NCBI RefSeq assembly: GCF_028885415.1
Contig: NZ_CP118527.1
Span: forward strand, 3,720,001 to 3,784,000
Reading direction: 5' to 3'
Length of the DNA stretch: 64,000 nucleotides
Source of the DNA: Streptomyces coeruleorubidus
Lineage (GTDB): Bacteria; Actinomycetota; Actinomycetes; Streptomycetales; Streptomycetaceae
Shown: positions 15,537-25,104 of the stretch, in pieces
Numbering within the stretch: position 1 is the stretch's first letter
Layout of the letters: each line of letters starts with the position of its first letter
The notes under the pieces: model-generated
Seen by the model: the letters and a program-made list of their open reading frames with translations, nothing else
What the model was told of the DNA's origin: nothing
Database searches by the model: none
Made by a program: the position numbers and the translations under genes

Positions 15537-17888
15537 CTACTCCGCCGCGGGGCCGACCTCGAGCTCGATCGTCGAGCCGTCGCGGGCCTCCTTGAGGACC
15601 TTGATTTTCGTGTTGGTGTCAGTGATCTTGACGCCGGCGGCCTCGTTCGACTCGTCGTAGTAGTCGTGGGTGCGGTCGTTGAAGACCGGCACGCCCTTCG
15701 ACGACGGGATCCGGGTCGCCACGCCCGCGTTGTGCAGCGTCATGCCGTCCGTGCGGAACCTGCTGAACGGCGCGTCGTAGCTCTGGATGCGGTTGCGCAT
15801 CAGCGTGCCGTCGGACCACTTCAGCGGGGTCGGGTGCGAGTCGATCGGCAGCAGCAGACCGGTGCCCGGGTGCTCGCTGGTGTTGTTGTCCGCCTGGGAG
15901 GTGTCCCACTTCCAGATCAGCAGGCCGTTCTGGTACGCGTAGTGCTCCACCCAGTCCGGACGGCTGTCGGTGAAGCCGAAGTTGTACGGGCCGACCTTGA
16001 GGGTCTTGTCGTACGACACGTACTGGCGGTTCTCCGCGATGTAGTACTGCGCGTAGTCCTTGGTGAAGGACTCGCCCATGCGGGAGAAGCCCTTCGCCGT
16101 CCAGGCCGCGTCCCCGGACTCGGCGTCGTCGGAGAAGACGGTGGCGCCGTCGGCGGTCACGGCGATCCGGTCGGCCGTGAAGCCCTTCATCGCCAGGCCG
16201 CCGTCGGTCTGGTAGCGCAAGCGCAGGTCGAACTTCCTGCCCGCGTAGGCGTCCAGGGAGTACGCCAGCTTCTTGTAGCCGTCGACCGCGCCGCTCAGGG
16301 CCGGCTTGTCGCTGCCGTCCCGCGGGATCGGCTTGCCGTCCACGGTGCCGTCCAGGGCGGTCCAGTTGGCGCCGCCGTCGGTCGAGACCTCGGCGTAGAG
16401 GTGGTCGTAGTTGGCCTCGATCTCGTACCAGCCGTCGAAGGTCAGCGACGCCGACTTCTTCCCGGTCAGGTCGACGGAACGGGTCAGCGTGTTCGTCAGG
16501 TTGTTGCCGCTGCCGCTCCACCACTGGGTGGCGCCCTGGGCCGGGGTGACGAGCCGGGTGGTGACGGCCTTCTTCGGCAGCTCCACCACCAGGGCCTGCT
16601 TGTGCTTGGTGTGGTACTCGGAAAGGCCCAGCTTGTGCCAGGAGTTGACGCCCGCCTTGGCGGTGTCGTAGTTCAGCCAGCCCAGCTGGAGCTTGTCCCA
16701 GGCGGTCATGTCGCCGGGCAGGTCACCGATCTCGTTCTTGCCGGTGCCGAGCCAGGAGCCGGAGGACATCAGGGTCCAGAAGCCGGTGGAGTTCTCGCCG
16801 CCGCCGGTGGTGTCGTAGTGGTCCGGCAGGCCGAGGTCGTGGCCGTACTCGTGGGCGTAGACGCCGAGTCCGCCGTTCTCCGGCTGGACGGTGTAGTCGC
16901 CGACCCAGATGCCGGTGTCGCCGATCTTCGCGCCGCCGAGCTTGTTGTCCTCGGGGCCGGTGGCGCCGGCGTCGGTGCCGAAGGCGTACCAGCGGTGGGC
17001 CCAGATCGCGTCCTCGCCCTGCGCGCCGCCGCCTGCGGACTCGTCCTCACCGGCGTGCACGACCTGGAAGTGGTCGATGTAGCCGTCCGACTCGTTGAAG
17101 TCGCCGTCGCCGTCGAAGTCGTAGCGGTCCCACTGGTCGTACTGCTTGACGTCCGCCTTGATCTCGGCGTCGGTCTTCCCAGCCGCCTTCTGCTGGGAGA
17201 CCCACGCGTTCAGACCGTCGCTGACGACGTTCCACACGCTCGGGCAGTTTTTGTCACCGCAGGCGTTGTTGCCGTAACGGGCCTCGTTGTAGGGGACCTT
17301 GACCCAGTCGGAGACCTCGCCCTCGACCGAGTAACGGCCGGAGGACTGCTTCTCGTAGTACTTCTTCACCGACTCGGTGTTCTTGCCGGTGCCGAAGTAG
17401 AGGTCCTGGAAGTACTCCTGGTCGTAGTCCGCCCGCCAGGCCGTGGAGTTGTCCTTCTTGCGGTCCGGCTTGGCTATCTGGTTGTGCAGCGGGCCGGGCG
17501 TGCCGCCGAACTCGCTGATCTTGTCGCCGAACTCGACCAGGATGGTGAAGATCTTGTCGGTCTTCTCGCGGCCGAGCTCGACGTACTTGCTGTCGCCCTT
17601 CTTGCTCTTGAGCTGGACGACCTTGGAGCCGTCACGGTTCTTGACCGTGTTCTTGCCGGATATGACCTGCTTCAGGGCCTCCTGACGCTGGGCCTCCTGC
17701 GTCTTGCTCAGCGGGCCTTCGAGGTCGTGCTCGCCGTGGTGGCGATCCGCCGGGTCGTGCCGGTCCACGGTGGTGGACCTGGGGGCGGAGGTGTCGTCGG
17801 CCACCGCGTAGGCAGAGGCGGTGGCGGTGGCCGCCGCGAGCGCCACGCCTATGGCGGCCGCTCTGAACGTCCAGGGTCTACTGGTCAC
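15537..17888 (-). CDS. Secreted immune-inhibitor-A-type metalloprotease (peptidase M6)
   Basis: A 783-residue secreted protease. Start GTG 17888 has GGGGGAGG 8 bases upstream and gives a signal peptide (residues 1-30, AAIGVALAAATATASAYAVA) and a propeptide. The catalytic motif HEYGHDLGLPDHYD has His346, Glu347 and His350. A calcium-binding loop, DFDGDGDFNESDGY, lies at 258-271, and the C-terminal half contains beta-rich domains (about 420-620) as in Bacillus InhA. It probably degrades extracellular protein, perhaps during development. It is monocistronic with a strong terminator, and its upstream region carries two TTGAC/GTCAA inverted repeats. Confidence 0.93.
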   Translation of the reverse strand: MTSRPWTFRAAAIGVALAAATATASAYAVADDTSAPRSTTVDRHDPADRHHGEHDLEGPLSKTQEAQRQEALKQVISGKNTVKNRDGSKVVQLKSKKGDSKYVELGREKTDKIFTILVEFGDKISEFGGTPGPLHNQIAKPDRKKDNSTAWRADYDQEYFQDLYFGTGKNTESVKKYYEKQSSGRYSVEGEVSDWVKVPYNEARYGNNACGDKNCPSVWNVVSDGLNAWVSQQKAAGKTDAEIKADVKQYDQWDRYDFDGDGDFNESDGYIDHFQVVHAGEDESAGGGAQGEDAIWAHRWYAFGTDAGATGPEDNKLGGAKIGDTGIWVGDYTVQPENGGLGVYAHEYGHDLGLPDHYDTTGGGENSTGFWTLMSSGSWLGTGKNEIGDLPGDMTAWDKLQLGWLNYDTAKAGVNSWHKLGLSEYHTKHKQALVVELPKKAVTTRLVTPAQGATQWWSGSGNNLTNTLTRSVDLTGKKSASLTFDGWYEIEANYDHLYAEVSTDGGANWTALDGTVDGKPIPRDGSDKPALSGAVDGYKKLAYSLDAYAGRKFDLRLRYQTDGGLAMKGFTADRIAVTADGATVFSDDAESGDAAWTAKGFSRMGESFTKDYAQYYIAENRQYVSYDKTLKVGPYNFGFTDSRPDWVEHYAYQNGLLIWKWDTSQADNNTSEHPGTGLLLPIDSHPTPLKWSDGTLMRNRIQSYDAPFSRFRTDGMTLHNAGVATRIPSSKGVPVFNDRTHDYYDESNEAAGVKITDTNTKIKVLKEARDGSTIELEVGPAAE

Positions 17889-18343
17889 TTGAGTTCCTCC
17901 CCCGCGTTCGTGCGCGCGGAGGAAGGGGTCTGGTGTGAAGGAGTCCGCGCGCGCGTGATCAACGCGTGTAGTCAAGTGACGACATTTGACTAGAGGTTTA
18001 GAAGAAAAGACAGATCTTGACTTGGACAGGTCAAGTGCACTATGCGGAGCCGGTGTTCGTTTTACGGACAACCACCGCGACATCCGGCTGGCGGTGTCCG
18101 CCGTCCTGAAGGAACGGGTCGGCGTCCGGCGGGCACGTGCCACCGTCCGGTCGGCGCGCGCATATGTCCACTACCTGGACGCCATGACTCCGTGCGCCCC
18201 CTGTGCTCCGGCCCTGTTGGTTAGGTCACGCTTACTGTCCGTTCCACTCGGGCACCCTGCCGGTTAGAGTCGCTTGGCGGAACGCCCGGAAGCTGGCGGA
18301 ATGCCAGGCCGACACCCCCGTGGACCCCCACTTCGAGGACATG
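17889..18343. promoter_or_regulatory. Regulatory region between M6 protease and small membrane protein genes
   Basis: A 455-base gap without a supported gene. Two inverted repeats share the same half-site: TAGTCAA at 17969-17975 with TTGACTA at 17986-17992, and CTTGAC at 18016-18021 with GTCAAG at 18030-18035. Their centres are 45 bases apart. They lie 80-150 bases upstream of the protease start and look like a paired operator. The stretch 17985-18025 is unusually AT-rich. For the rightward gene, see 18242-18270. Confidence 0.5.
18242..18270 (+). promoter_or_regulatory. Candidate vegetative promoter
   Basis: TTCCAC at 18242-18247 and TAGAGT at 18265-18270, spaced by 17 bases, resemble the -35 and -10 boxes of a major-sigma (HrdB) promoter. 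They lie about 75 bases upstream of the small membrane protein gene. Confidence 0.45.
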
Positions 18344-18622
18344 ATGGCCATGCCCCGTCCGACTGCCGCACAGCTCGCCTACGGTTCCTGCACCGTGATC
18401 TTCTCGACCCTCGCCATGCTGCTGCTGTCACAGACGAGTTCGGGCGTGGGGATCGCGATCATCGCCGTCGCGGCGCTCGCCCTCGGGCTGCTGGTCGCCA
18501 TGACCGTGCCGCTGCCCGGGAAGCGCCCGGCGGCGGTGGAACAGCCCGCGCCCGAGGAACCGGTACGGGCCTCGGTGCGCGCGCCGGCCCCGGAGCCGGT
18601 GCGCGAGCGGGCGGTCTCCTGA
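18344..18622 (+). CDS. Small two-helix membrane protein
   Basis: About 92 residues: two hydrophobic segments near residues 8-28 (LAYGSCTVIFSTLAMLLL) and 33-55 (GVGIAIIAVAALALGLLVAM), followed by a Pro/Ala/Glu-rich cytoplasmic or external tail. ATGs at 18341, 18344 and 18350 are all possible; GAGG spacing favours 18344. I recall it as a conserved Streptomyces protein between the M6 protease and RDD genes, but no function. It is convergent with the RDD protein gene. Confidence 0.65.
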   Translation: MAMPRPTAAQLAYGSCTVIFSTLAMLLLSQTSSGVGIAIIAVAALALGLLVAMTVPLPGKRPAAVEQPAPEEPVRASVRAPAPEPVRERAVS

Positions 18623-18683
18623 CCGCCGACCGGCCCTTCCTCACCTCCGGTTGATTCGTCTGTGCCTCGATCGGTGAGGTGCC

Positions 18684-19442
18684 TCAATTGGTGCTGACCA
18701 CGACCGTTTTGGCCGCCTTGTCGTGCAGGCCCTGCTTGTAGGGCCGGTCGAAGAAGCTCCAGCCGCCCGAGATCGCGGTCCAGACGCAGGCACAGCAGAA
18801 GGCGAACGGGAGCCACAGCACCGCCGCGCGCATCAGCGCGTTCTGCACGGAGGGCGTGGCGCCGTTGTCGAGGTTGGCCACCCGCATGTGCAGCAGCTTC
18901 TTGCCGAGGGTCTGGCCGGTGCGCGCGGTCAGGATCGTGTCGTAGGCGATGTAGAGGACGGCGGCGACCGCCGACTGCCAGACGGACCTGCCGACCTCGA
19001 TGCGGTCGCTGTCCACGTCGTACTCGTTGACGTCGAAGCCCCAGGTGAGCAGCCAGACGACGACACCCACCAGGATCATGTCGAGGATGCGGGCGAGCGT
19101 GCGCTTGCCGCTGTCGGCGAGCGGGGGCATGCCGGCGAGGGGGTCGGTGGGGTAGGAGTCACCGCCGTAGGGGCCGCCGCCGGGAGGACCGTCGTAAGGG
19201 CCGCCACCCGGAGGACCGCCGTAGGGGCCACCGCCGGGAGGACCTCCGTAGGGGCCGCCTTGGCCGCCGCCGGGAGGGCCGCCGCCTGGAGCGCCGCTCT
19301 GGCCGCCGCCCGGGTACGGCGGGGGCTCGTTGCCGTGGGGCGGGACCGCGCCCTCGCCGGGCTGTTCGCCCGGGGGCCGCTTCCTGAACGGATCGTCTTC
19401 CGGGGGCTGCTGACCGGAGCCGGGGGGCGGTTCACTGCTCAT
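18684..19442 (-). CDS. RDD-family membrane protein with Gly/Pro-rich N-terminus
   Basis: A 252-residue protein. Residues 1-110 are low-complexity, with several repeats of a GGPPGGGPYG unit. The RDD domain follows at about 115-250, with GKRTLARILDMILVGVVVWLL (short by one of the canonical R-D-D positions), a second helix near VAAVLYIAYDTILT, the typical TGQTLGKKLLHMRV, and an end in FFDRPYKQGLHDKAAKTVVV. RDD proteins are membrane proteins of largely unknown role, some linked to ion exchange. A paralog with its own N-terminal extension lies 118 bases upstream on the same strand; the pair may be co-transcribed. Confidence 0.85.
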   Translation of the reverse strand: MSSEPPPGSGQQPPEDDPFRKRPPGEQPGEGAVPPHGNEPPPYPGGGQSGAPGGGPPGGGQGGPYGGPPGGGPYGGPPGGGPYDGPPGGGPYGGDSYPTDPLAGMPPLADSGKRTLARILDMILVGVVVWLLTWGFDVNEYDVDSDRIEVGRSVWQSAVAAVLYIAYDTILTARTGQTLGKKLLHMRVANLDNGATPSVQNALMRAAVLWLPFAFCCACVWTAISGGWSFFDRPYKQGLHDKAAKTVVVSTN

Positions 19443-19560
19443 GGCCCGAGTCGACCGCGAACCCCACGGCTCCGCATCCGGCGGGCGGCCGTCCGAGGTA
19501 CGGCTCCACCTGGTGCCGCAGCGGTACGACGCCCTCCCGTGCCGGACGTACGGGTGCCGC

Positions 19561-21345
19561 TCAGCCCGCCACGAACGTGTGCGCGGCCTTGTCGTGCCAG
19601 CACTGGCGCCACGGCTTGTCGAAGAGGCACCAGGCGATGCCGACGATCCCGACGACGAGGAGTCCGGGCACGCTGTAGACCAGCCAGCGGCGCAGGGCCG
19701 CGCCGAACTCCGGGGCGTCATGGCCCTCGATGTCCCGCACTTCGAGACCCATCAGCTTCTTGCCGAGAGTGCGGCCCCACTTGGCGGTGGGCAGCACCTC
19801 GGTGACGACGCCGACGAGCAGCAGGACGGCCAGGACGATGCCGAGGTACACCGACGTGGTGCCGTCGAGCAGCCAGACCGTGACGGTCTCGCCGGAGAGC
19901 TTGGCCTCCTCGATCTTCTCGTTGACGTGGTCGACCGCCTTGATGCCGAGCGGTACGGCGGCCCCGGCGGTGACGCCGGCGAGGACGAGGGTGTCCAGCA
20001 GCCGGGCGACCAGCCGCTTGCCGAGCCCCGCGGGGCGGGCCGACGCCTGGCGCCGGGCGGCCGCCTGGAAGATGTCCTCGGTGGGCGGCTTCCAGGGCGC
20101 GACGGGCTGCTCGTCACCGCCGCCCGCTCCGGCGAGCCGGTGCACCTGCTGCGCCCAGGAGGACTGACCGCCGCCGGGGCCGGCGCTGAGGGGCGTGGCG
20201 GAGGCGGCGGGGCCGGGCTGGGGCCCGCCGGACTGCGGGGGGACGGTGGGCGCCGACTGGGGCCCGGACAGCGCCGTCGGGGCGGCTGCGGAGGCCTGGA
20301 CGCCGGGGTCTGCCGGTGCGGCGGCCCGGGCGGCGGCGGCCTTCCCGGCGCCGAAGCCGGGGCGGTTCGAGGCGTCGGCGGAGGCGGCCGGGCCGCCCGG
20401 CGCGCCGAAGGCGGGTCCCGCCGGGCTGCCGGCCGGGCCGGCCTGGGCTCCGAAACCGGACCCCGCCGCCCCGAAGCCCGAGGCACCGGAGCCCGCCGCC
20501 CCTCCCTGCGCGCCGAAACCAGACCCTGCCGAGTTGCCACCGGGGCCGCCCGACCCGGCCTGCGCGCCGAACCCGGACGCCGCCGGGCCACTGCCCGGAC
20601 CGCCCGAGCCCACTGAGCCCACCGAGCCCGCGGAACCGAACCCCGGAGTCCCGGAGTTGCCGCCGGGGCCACCGGCCGGCTCGGAGCCGCTTCCGGACGC
20701 GGCCGTGCCCGGACGCGGCGACACCGCGCGGAACGTCATCGTGCCCTCGTCGGGGGCATCGGCGGGGGCTCCTCCCCCGGCCTTCCCCGTCGGGCGACGG
20801 AAGACGAACGTGCTGCCCGCCTCCGCGGCGTTCGCCTCCTGGTCGGCGGGAGACGGTGAATCCCCCTGTGGGGCGGACTCGCCGGCCGGCTGCCGGTCGG
20901 CGTGCGACACCCTCGGGTCGGCGCCCTGCGCGCCCTGCGGTGCGCCCCACGAGACGCGGCGGTCCGGATCGCCGCCGAAGCCCGACTGACGGGAGCGGTC
21001 GGCGCCCCAGGCGGACGCGGGTTCGGGACGGCTGCCGTGCTGGGCGTCGGCGGGGGACGGCTCGTCGGCCGGGTCCTCGTCGAAGAAGTGCGGACCGGTC
21101 TCCTCGACCGAGGCCGAGGCAGAGCCGGAGGGGGAGGGGGAGGCGCCGGAGGCGGCGGCGCCGGGCTGCTCCGCCCCCGCACCGGGCGGCGGTGCGAGCG
21201 TCTCGCCGTCCTTGGGCGCGGGACGGCTGGTGCCCGGTACCCAGGAGGCACCGTTCCAGTACCGGACATATCCAGGAATGGACGGGTCCGGGTAATAACC
21301 TTCGCGGGGCCTGTCGTCACCGGGGGCCGGGGTTGGGGCGCTCAT
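19561..21345 (-). CDS. RDD-family membrane protein with DUF2510 and long low-complexity linker
   Basis: A 594-residue protein. The first 40 residues form a DUF2510-like motif, YYPDPSIPGYVRYWNGASWV. A disordered Ala/Gly/Ser/Pro linker of about 370 residues follows, with GFGAQ-type repeats. The C-terminal RDD domain lies at about 430-594 (LGKRLVARLLDTLVLAGVTAG, KWGRTLGKKLMGLEV, then LFDKPWRQCWHDKAAHTFV). The DUF2510/RDD combination is common in Streptomyces membrane proteins. It lies upstream of the shorter RDD gene and divergent from ssgG, with 244 bases between. The start at ATG 21345 is supported by the DUF2510 motif immediately after it. Confidence 0.85.
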   Translation of the reverse strand: MSAPTPAPGDDRPREGYYPDPSIPGYVRYWNGASWVPGTSRPAPKDGETLAPPPGAGAEQPGAAASGASPSPSGSASASVEETGPHFFDEDPADEPSPADAQHGSRPEPASAWGADRSRQSGFGGDPDRRVSWGAPQGAQGADPRVSHADRQPAGESAPQGDSPSPADQEANAAEAGSTFVFRRPTGKAGGGAPADAPDEGTMTFRAVSPRPGTAASGSGSEPAGGPGGNSGTPGFGSAGSVGSVGSGGPGSGPAASGFGAQAGSGGPGGNSAGSGFGAQGGAAGSGASGFGAAGSGFGAQAGPAGSPAGPAFGAPGGPAASADASNRPGFGAGKAAAARAAAPADPGVQASAAAPTALSGPQSAPTVPPQSGGPQPGPAASATPLSAGPGGGQSSWAQQVHRLAGAGGGDEQPVAPWKPPTEDIFQAAARRQASARPAGLGKRLVARLLDTLVLAGVTAGAAVPLGIKAVDHVNEKIEEAKLSGETVTVWLLDGTTSVYLGIVLAVLLLVGVVTEVLPTAKWGRTLGKKLMGLEVRDIEGHDAPEFGAALRRWLVYSVPGLLVVGIVGIAWCLFDKPWRQCWHDKAAHTFVAG

Positions 21346-21589
21346 CTCCGTCGTCCCGTATCTGCTCGAGGGCCAAATGGGGGCCTCCACATCTATCAGA
21401 CGTGCGCAACCCCCACCGCCGCTCCCACCGGACCCACCCCTTTCGAGCACCGATGTGCTACGGATCGCGCGGCCGTACGCCTCCCCCTGCGAAAAAACTT
21501 CCGGCAACACGCGTAATGCCGCCGCCCCCGCGCGCTCTCTCCTCCCGACCGGCCCTCGCGGGCAGCCGTGCAGAGAAGGGAACACCGCC

Positions 21590-22000
21590 ATGCGCACCGT
21601 GGTGGAACGCGAACTGGAGCTGAAACTCGTCCTGTCGCCGGAGCGCCGGATCCCGGTGCCGGCCCGGCTCGGATATGTCACCGACGATCCGTACGCCGTG
21701 CACGTCACCTTCCACATCGACTCCGCGCACCCCGTGCACTGGACGTTCGCCCGGGACCTGCTGGTGGAGGGCGTGTTCCGGCCGTGCGGGCGGGGGGACG
21801 TGCACGTATGGCCGACGAAGGCCGAGGGGCGCAGCATCGTGCTGGTGGCGCTGACCTCACCCGACGGGGACGCCCTGCTGGAGGCCCCTGCGGCCCCGGT
21901 GTCGGCCTGGCTGGAGCGCACGCTGCGGGTGGTCCCGCCGGGGACGGAGGGTGAGCAGCTCGGCCTCGACGACGAGCTGGCCCAGCTGCTCGCCCAGTGA
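21590..22000 (+). CDS. ssgG: SsgA-like sporulation/cell division protein (SsgG)
   Basis: A 136-residue SsgA-like protein, a family restricted to sporulating actinomycetes that controls septum placement and spore-wall assembly. Visible family features include the start ERELELKLVLSPERRIPVPARLGY, then DPYAVHVTFHID, PVHWTFARDLLVEGVFRPCG and GDVHVWP. The start at ATG 21590 has AGAAGGGA upstream. I assign SsgG from gene order: in S. coelicolor ssgG (SCO2924 in memory) lies between an RDD gene and a glcD-type oxidase, exactly as here. The sequence alone supports only SsgA-like. In S. coelicolor SsgG is needed for regular septum spacing. Confidence 0.85.
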   Translation: MRTVVERELELKLVLSPERRIPVPARLGYVTDDPYAVHVTFHIDSAHPVHWTFARDLLVEGVFRPCGRGDVHVWPTKAEGRSIVLVALTSPDGDALLEAPAAPVSAWLERTLRVVPPGTEGEQLGLDDELAQLLAQ

Positions 22001-22056
22001 GGCCGGCGAGACCGGCGAGACCAGCGAGACCGGCCAGACCGGCGAGGACACGGCCG

Positions 22057-23472
22057 TCAGAACAGCTTGCCCGGGTTCAGGATGCCCAGCGGGTCGAAGG
22101 CCTGTTTGACGGCCCGCTGCATCTCCATCCCCACGGGGCCGATCTCGCGCGCCAGCCACTCCTTCTTCAGCACGCCGACGCCGTGCTCACCGGTGATGGT
22201 GCCGCCGAGTTCCAGACCGAGGGCCATGATCTCGTCGAAGGACTCGCGGGCGCGCCGGGACTCCTCGGGATCCGCCTGGTCGAAACACACCGTCGGGTGG
22301 GTGTTGCCGTCCCCCGCATGGGCGACGACCCCGATGGTGAGCTGGTATTTCTCGGCGATCCGGTCGACCCCTTCGAGCATCTCGGCGAGCCGGGAGCGGG
22401 GCACGCACACGTCGTCGATCATCGTCACGCCCTTGACCGCCTCCAGCGCGGTGAGCGACAACCGCCGCGCCTGGAGGAGCAGCTCGGACTCCGCCGCGTC
22501 GTCGGCCGGTACGACCTGGGTGGCACCGGCGGCCTCGCACAGCGCGCCGACGGCGGCAAGGTCGGCGGCCGGGTCGGTGGTGTCGAAGGCGGCGAGCAGC
22601 AGGCCCTCGGTGCTCTCCGGCAGGCCCATCTGCGCCATGTCGTTGACGGCCTTGACCGTCGTACGGTCCATGAGTTCGAGGAGTGACGGGACGTGTCCGC
22701 CCTCCATGATGCGGCACACGGCGTCGCAGGCGGCGGCCCCGGAGGCGAACTCGGCGGCCAGCACGAGCTGCTCGGGCGGCTTGGGGCGCAGGCCGAGCAC
22801 GGCTCGTACGACGATGCCGAGCGAGCCCTCGGAGCCGACGAACAGACGGGTCAGGTCGTACCCGGCGACGCCCTTGGCGGTGCGGCGGCCGGTGGACATG
22901 AGCCGCCCGTCGGCCAGCACGACGTCCAGTCCGAGGACGTACTCGGCGGTGACCCCGTACTTCACGCAGCACAGGCCGCCCGAGGCCGTGCCGATGTTGC
23001 CGCCGATGGTGCACATCTCCCAGCTGGAGGGGTCCGGCGGGTAGTACAGGCCGTGTTCGCCGACGGCCCGGGACAGGGCGGCGTTGATCACGCCGGGCTC
23101 GACGACGGCGATGCGGTCGACCGGGTTGATCTCCAGGATCCGGTCCATCTTGGTCAGGGAGAGCACGATGCAGCCGTCGGAGGCGTTCGCGGCGCCGGAC
23201 AGTCCGGTGCGGGCGCCCTGCGGGACGACCGGGACGCGCAGGGCGGTGGCGGTGCGCATCACGTGCTGGACCTGCTCGACCGTGCGGGGCAGGACGACCG
23301 CGGCCGGGGCGCCGGCCGGGCAGAAGCTCGCCATGTCGTGGGCGTAGGAGGCCGTGACGTCGGCGTCGGTGAGCACGGCCTCGGCGGGCAGGCCGCCGAG
23401 CAGGAGATCGACGAGGTTGCCGGTCGCTGCGGAGTCTGCGCCTTCGGAGCTGGGCGCTTCGATACGGCTCAT
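22057..23472 (-). CDS. FAD-linked oxidase, glycolate/D-lactate dehydrogenase (GlcD) type
   Basis: About 471 residues with an N-terminal PCMH-type FAD domain (VVLPRTVEQVQHVMRTA, VVPQGARTGLSGAANAS, then GGNIGTASGGLCCVKYG). The C-terminal FAD-oxidase domain has VVAHAGDGNTHPTV and ends GEHGVGVLKKEWL, FDPLGILNPGKLF. The enzyme oxidises an alpha-hydroxy acid such as glycolate or D-lactate, passing electrons to the respiratory chain or a partner. No GlcE/GlcF partners lie nearby. ATG 23472 is preferred; GTG 23478 is two codons longer. It is divergent from the TPR protein gene. Confidence 0.9.
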   Translation of the reverse strand: MSRIEAPSSEGADSAATGNLVDLLLGGLPAEAVLTDADVTASYAHDMASFCPAGAPAAVVLPRTVEQVQHVMRTATALRVPVVPQGARTGLSGAANASDGCIVLSLTKMDRILEINPVDRIAVVEPGVINAALSRAVGEHGLYYPPDPSSWEMCTIGGNIGTASGGLCCVKYGVTAEYVLGLDVVLADGRLMSTGRRTAKGVAGYDLTRLFVGSEGSLGIVVRAVLGLRPKPPEQLVLAAEFASGAAACDAVCRIMEGGHVPSLLELMDRTTVKAVNDMAQMGLPESTEGLLLAAFDTTDPAADLAAVGALCEAAGATQVVPADDAAESELLLQARRLSLTALEAVKGVTMIDDVCVPRSRLAEMLEGVDRIAEKYQLTIGVVAHAGDGNTHPTVCFDQADPEESRRARESFDEIMALGLELGGTITGEHGVGVLKKEWLAREIGPVGMEMQRAVKQAFDPLGILNPGKLF

Positions 23473-23561
23473 GATCACAGGTTCGCACCCGGGGCCATCG
23501 GTGTGAACCCCGTCGGCGCCACCCTTCGCCTGCCCGGGTGTGGTCGTCGTACTGACGCACA

Positions 23562-25007
23562 GTGAGCGCCATGGAGAACCAGCAGGAGGGTCCCCGGCGG
23601 CAGCAGAGCAGCCCGAAGGGCCGCTTGCGGACCCGGCGGGTGGCGCTGGCCTGCGTCGCGGGGGGTGCCGTGCTCGGCGGGGTGCTGGTGCTGCTGCCGT
23701 GGGAGCGGTCCGCCGAGCCCGCTCAGCCGTCGCCGGGAGCGCCGGCCATGGCGGCGGTCACCGCCGGGGTGCCGGCCGCGCTGCCCGACCTGGCGGAGCT
23801 GATCGACGAGCGGGAGAAGCGGCTGCGGACCCATCCGCGGGACGCGCGGTCCTGGGCGGTGCTCGGGGCGGCCTATGTGGAGCAAGGGCGGCGGCTGGCG
23901 GACCCGGCGTACTACCCGCGTGCCGAGAAGGCGTTGCGTACGTCGCTGAAGGTGCGGCCGGAGCGGAACACGCGGGCCCTGGCCGGACTGGCCGCGCTGG
24001 CCGACGCGCGCCGGGACTTCGCCGCCGCGCGCCGCTGGGGCGAGGCGGCGCTGAAGCTGGAGCCCCGGCGGTGGGCGACGTATCCGCTGCTCATCGACGC
24101 CTACACCGGGCTCGGTGAGCACGCGGCGGCCAAACGGACGCTGGACCGGCTGACGGAGCTGCGCTCCGGCCCCGCCGTACTGGCGCGGGCCGCCGCCGTC
24201 TACCGGGACCAGGGTTGGAGGGAGGACGCGGCGGCCTCGCTGGCGGACGCGGCGGCGGCCGCGCGGGCACCGGCCGAGCGGGCGGCCTACCTGGAGCGGG
24301 CCGGGCAGCTGGCCTGGGAACGCGGGGACCTCCAGGACGCGCTGCGGCACTTCCGGGAAGCGGTGCGCCTCGACCCGGACCAGCGGGCCGCGCAGGCCGG
24401 GCAGGCCAGGACGCTTGCGGCCCTGGGCCGGACGACGGCGGCGCTGAGCGCCTACCGGGTGGCGCTCACCAAGCAGCCCTGCCCCCGGTACGCCCTGGAG
24501 CTGGGCGAGTTGTACGAGTCGCTGGGGATGCAGGAGGCGGCCCGGGTGCAGTACGACCTGCTGCGCGAGCGGGTGCGGGCCGCCGCCGCGGGCGGGGCCG
24601 ACGAGGAGCTGGTGCTGGGGCAGTTCGAGGCGGACCACGGCGATCCGCGGGAGGCGGTGCGCCGGCTGCGAGCGGAGTGGCGCCGCCAGCCCGGCACCGA
24701 GGTCGCCGACGCGCTGGGCTGGGCACTGCACCGGGCCGGGCGGCACGAGGAGGCCCTGCGGTTCGCGGTGCGGGCGACGGAGGGGGAGCACGGGGGCGGG
24801 GTGCGCAGTGCGGCGTACGCGTATCACCGCGGCATGATCGAGCGGGAACTGGAGCGGTACGGGGCCGCGCGACGGCACCTCGCGGAGGCGCTGCGGATCA
24901 ATCCGTACTTCTCGCCCCTGCGTGTGCCTGCGGCGCGGGCGGCGTTGGAGGCGTTGGGGGAGCCGCCCGATGAGCGGGTGCCGGAGATGGGCGGGGAGCC
25001 GGGCTGA
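23562..25007 (+). CDS. TPR-repeat membrane-anchored protein
   Basis: A 481-residue protein with one N-terminal membrane helix (about residues 27-45, ALACVAGGAVLGGVLVLL) and, from residue 75 on, a long array of TPR-like helical pairs, including ARSWAVLGAAYVEQGR, RALAGLAALADARRDFAAA, GDLQDALRHFREAVRLDP and EEALRFAVRATEGE. It likely sits on the outer face of the membrane as a scaffold. No enzymatic motif is visible. GTG 23562 and ATG 23571 are both possible starts; neither has a good ribosome binding site. It is monocistronic as far as I can see. Confidence 0.8.
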   Translation: MSAMENQQEGPRRQQSSPKGRLRTRRVALACVAGGAVLGGVLVLLPWERSAEPAQPSPGAPAMAAVTAGVPAALPDLAELIDEREKRLRTHPRDARSWAVLGAAYVEQGRRLADPAYYPRAEKALRTSLKVRPERNTRALAGLAALADARRDFAAARRWGEAALKLEPRRWATYPLLIDAYTGLGEHAAAKRTLDRLTELRSGPAVLARAAAVYRDQGWREDAAASLADAAAAARAPAERAAYLERAGQLAWERGDLQDALRHFREAVRLDPDQRAAQAGQARTLAALGRTTAALSAYRVALTKQPCPRYALELGELYESLGMQEAARVQYDLLRERVRAAAAGGADEELVLGQFEADHGDPREAVRRLRAEWRRQPGTEVADALGWALHRAGRHEEALRFAVRATEGEHGGGVRSAAYAYHRGMIERELERYGAARRHLAEALRINPYFSPLRVPAARAALEALGEPPDERVPEMGGEPG

Positions 25008-25104
25008 GTTTCCCGCTGCCGGGCGGCTGAGCCACCGATGGGAACGATTCACGGGACGACCCGCATCAGCGCCGGCGACCTGAATGCCGTGGTCGGGGCA
25101 CGGC

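Noticed and set aside
15495..17993. An 832-codon open frame antisense to the M6 protease gene
   Set aside because: Its translation is Val/Leu/Gly/Arg-rich with no domain, and high G+C makes long antisense frames common. The opposite strand has signal peptide, catalytic motif and terminator.
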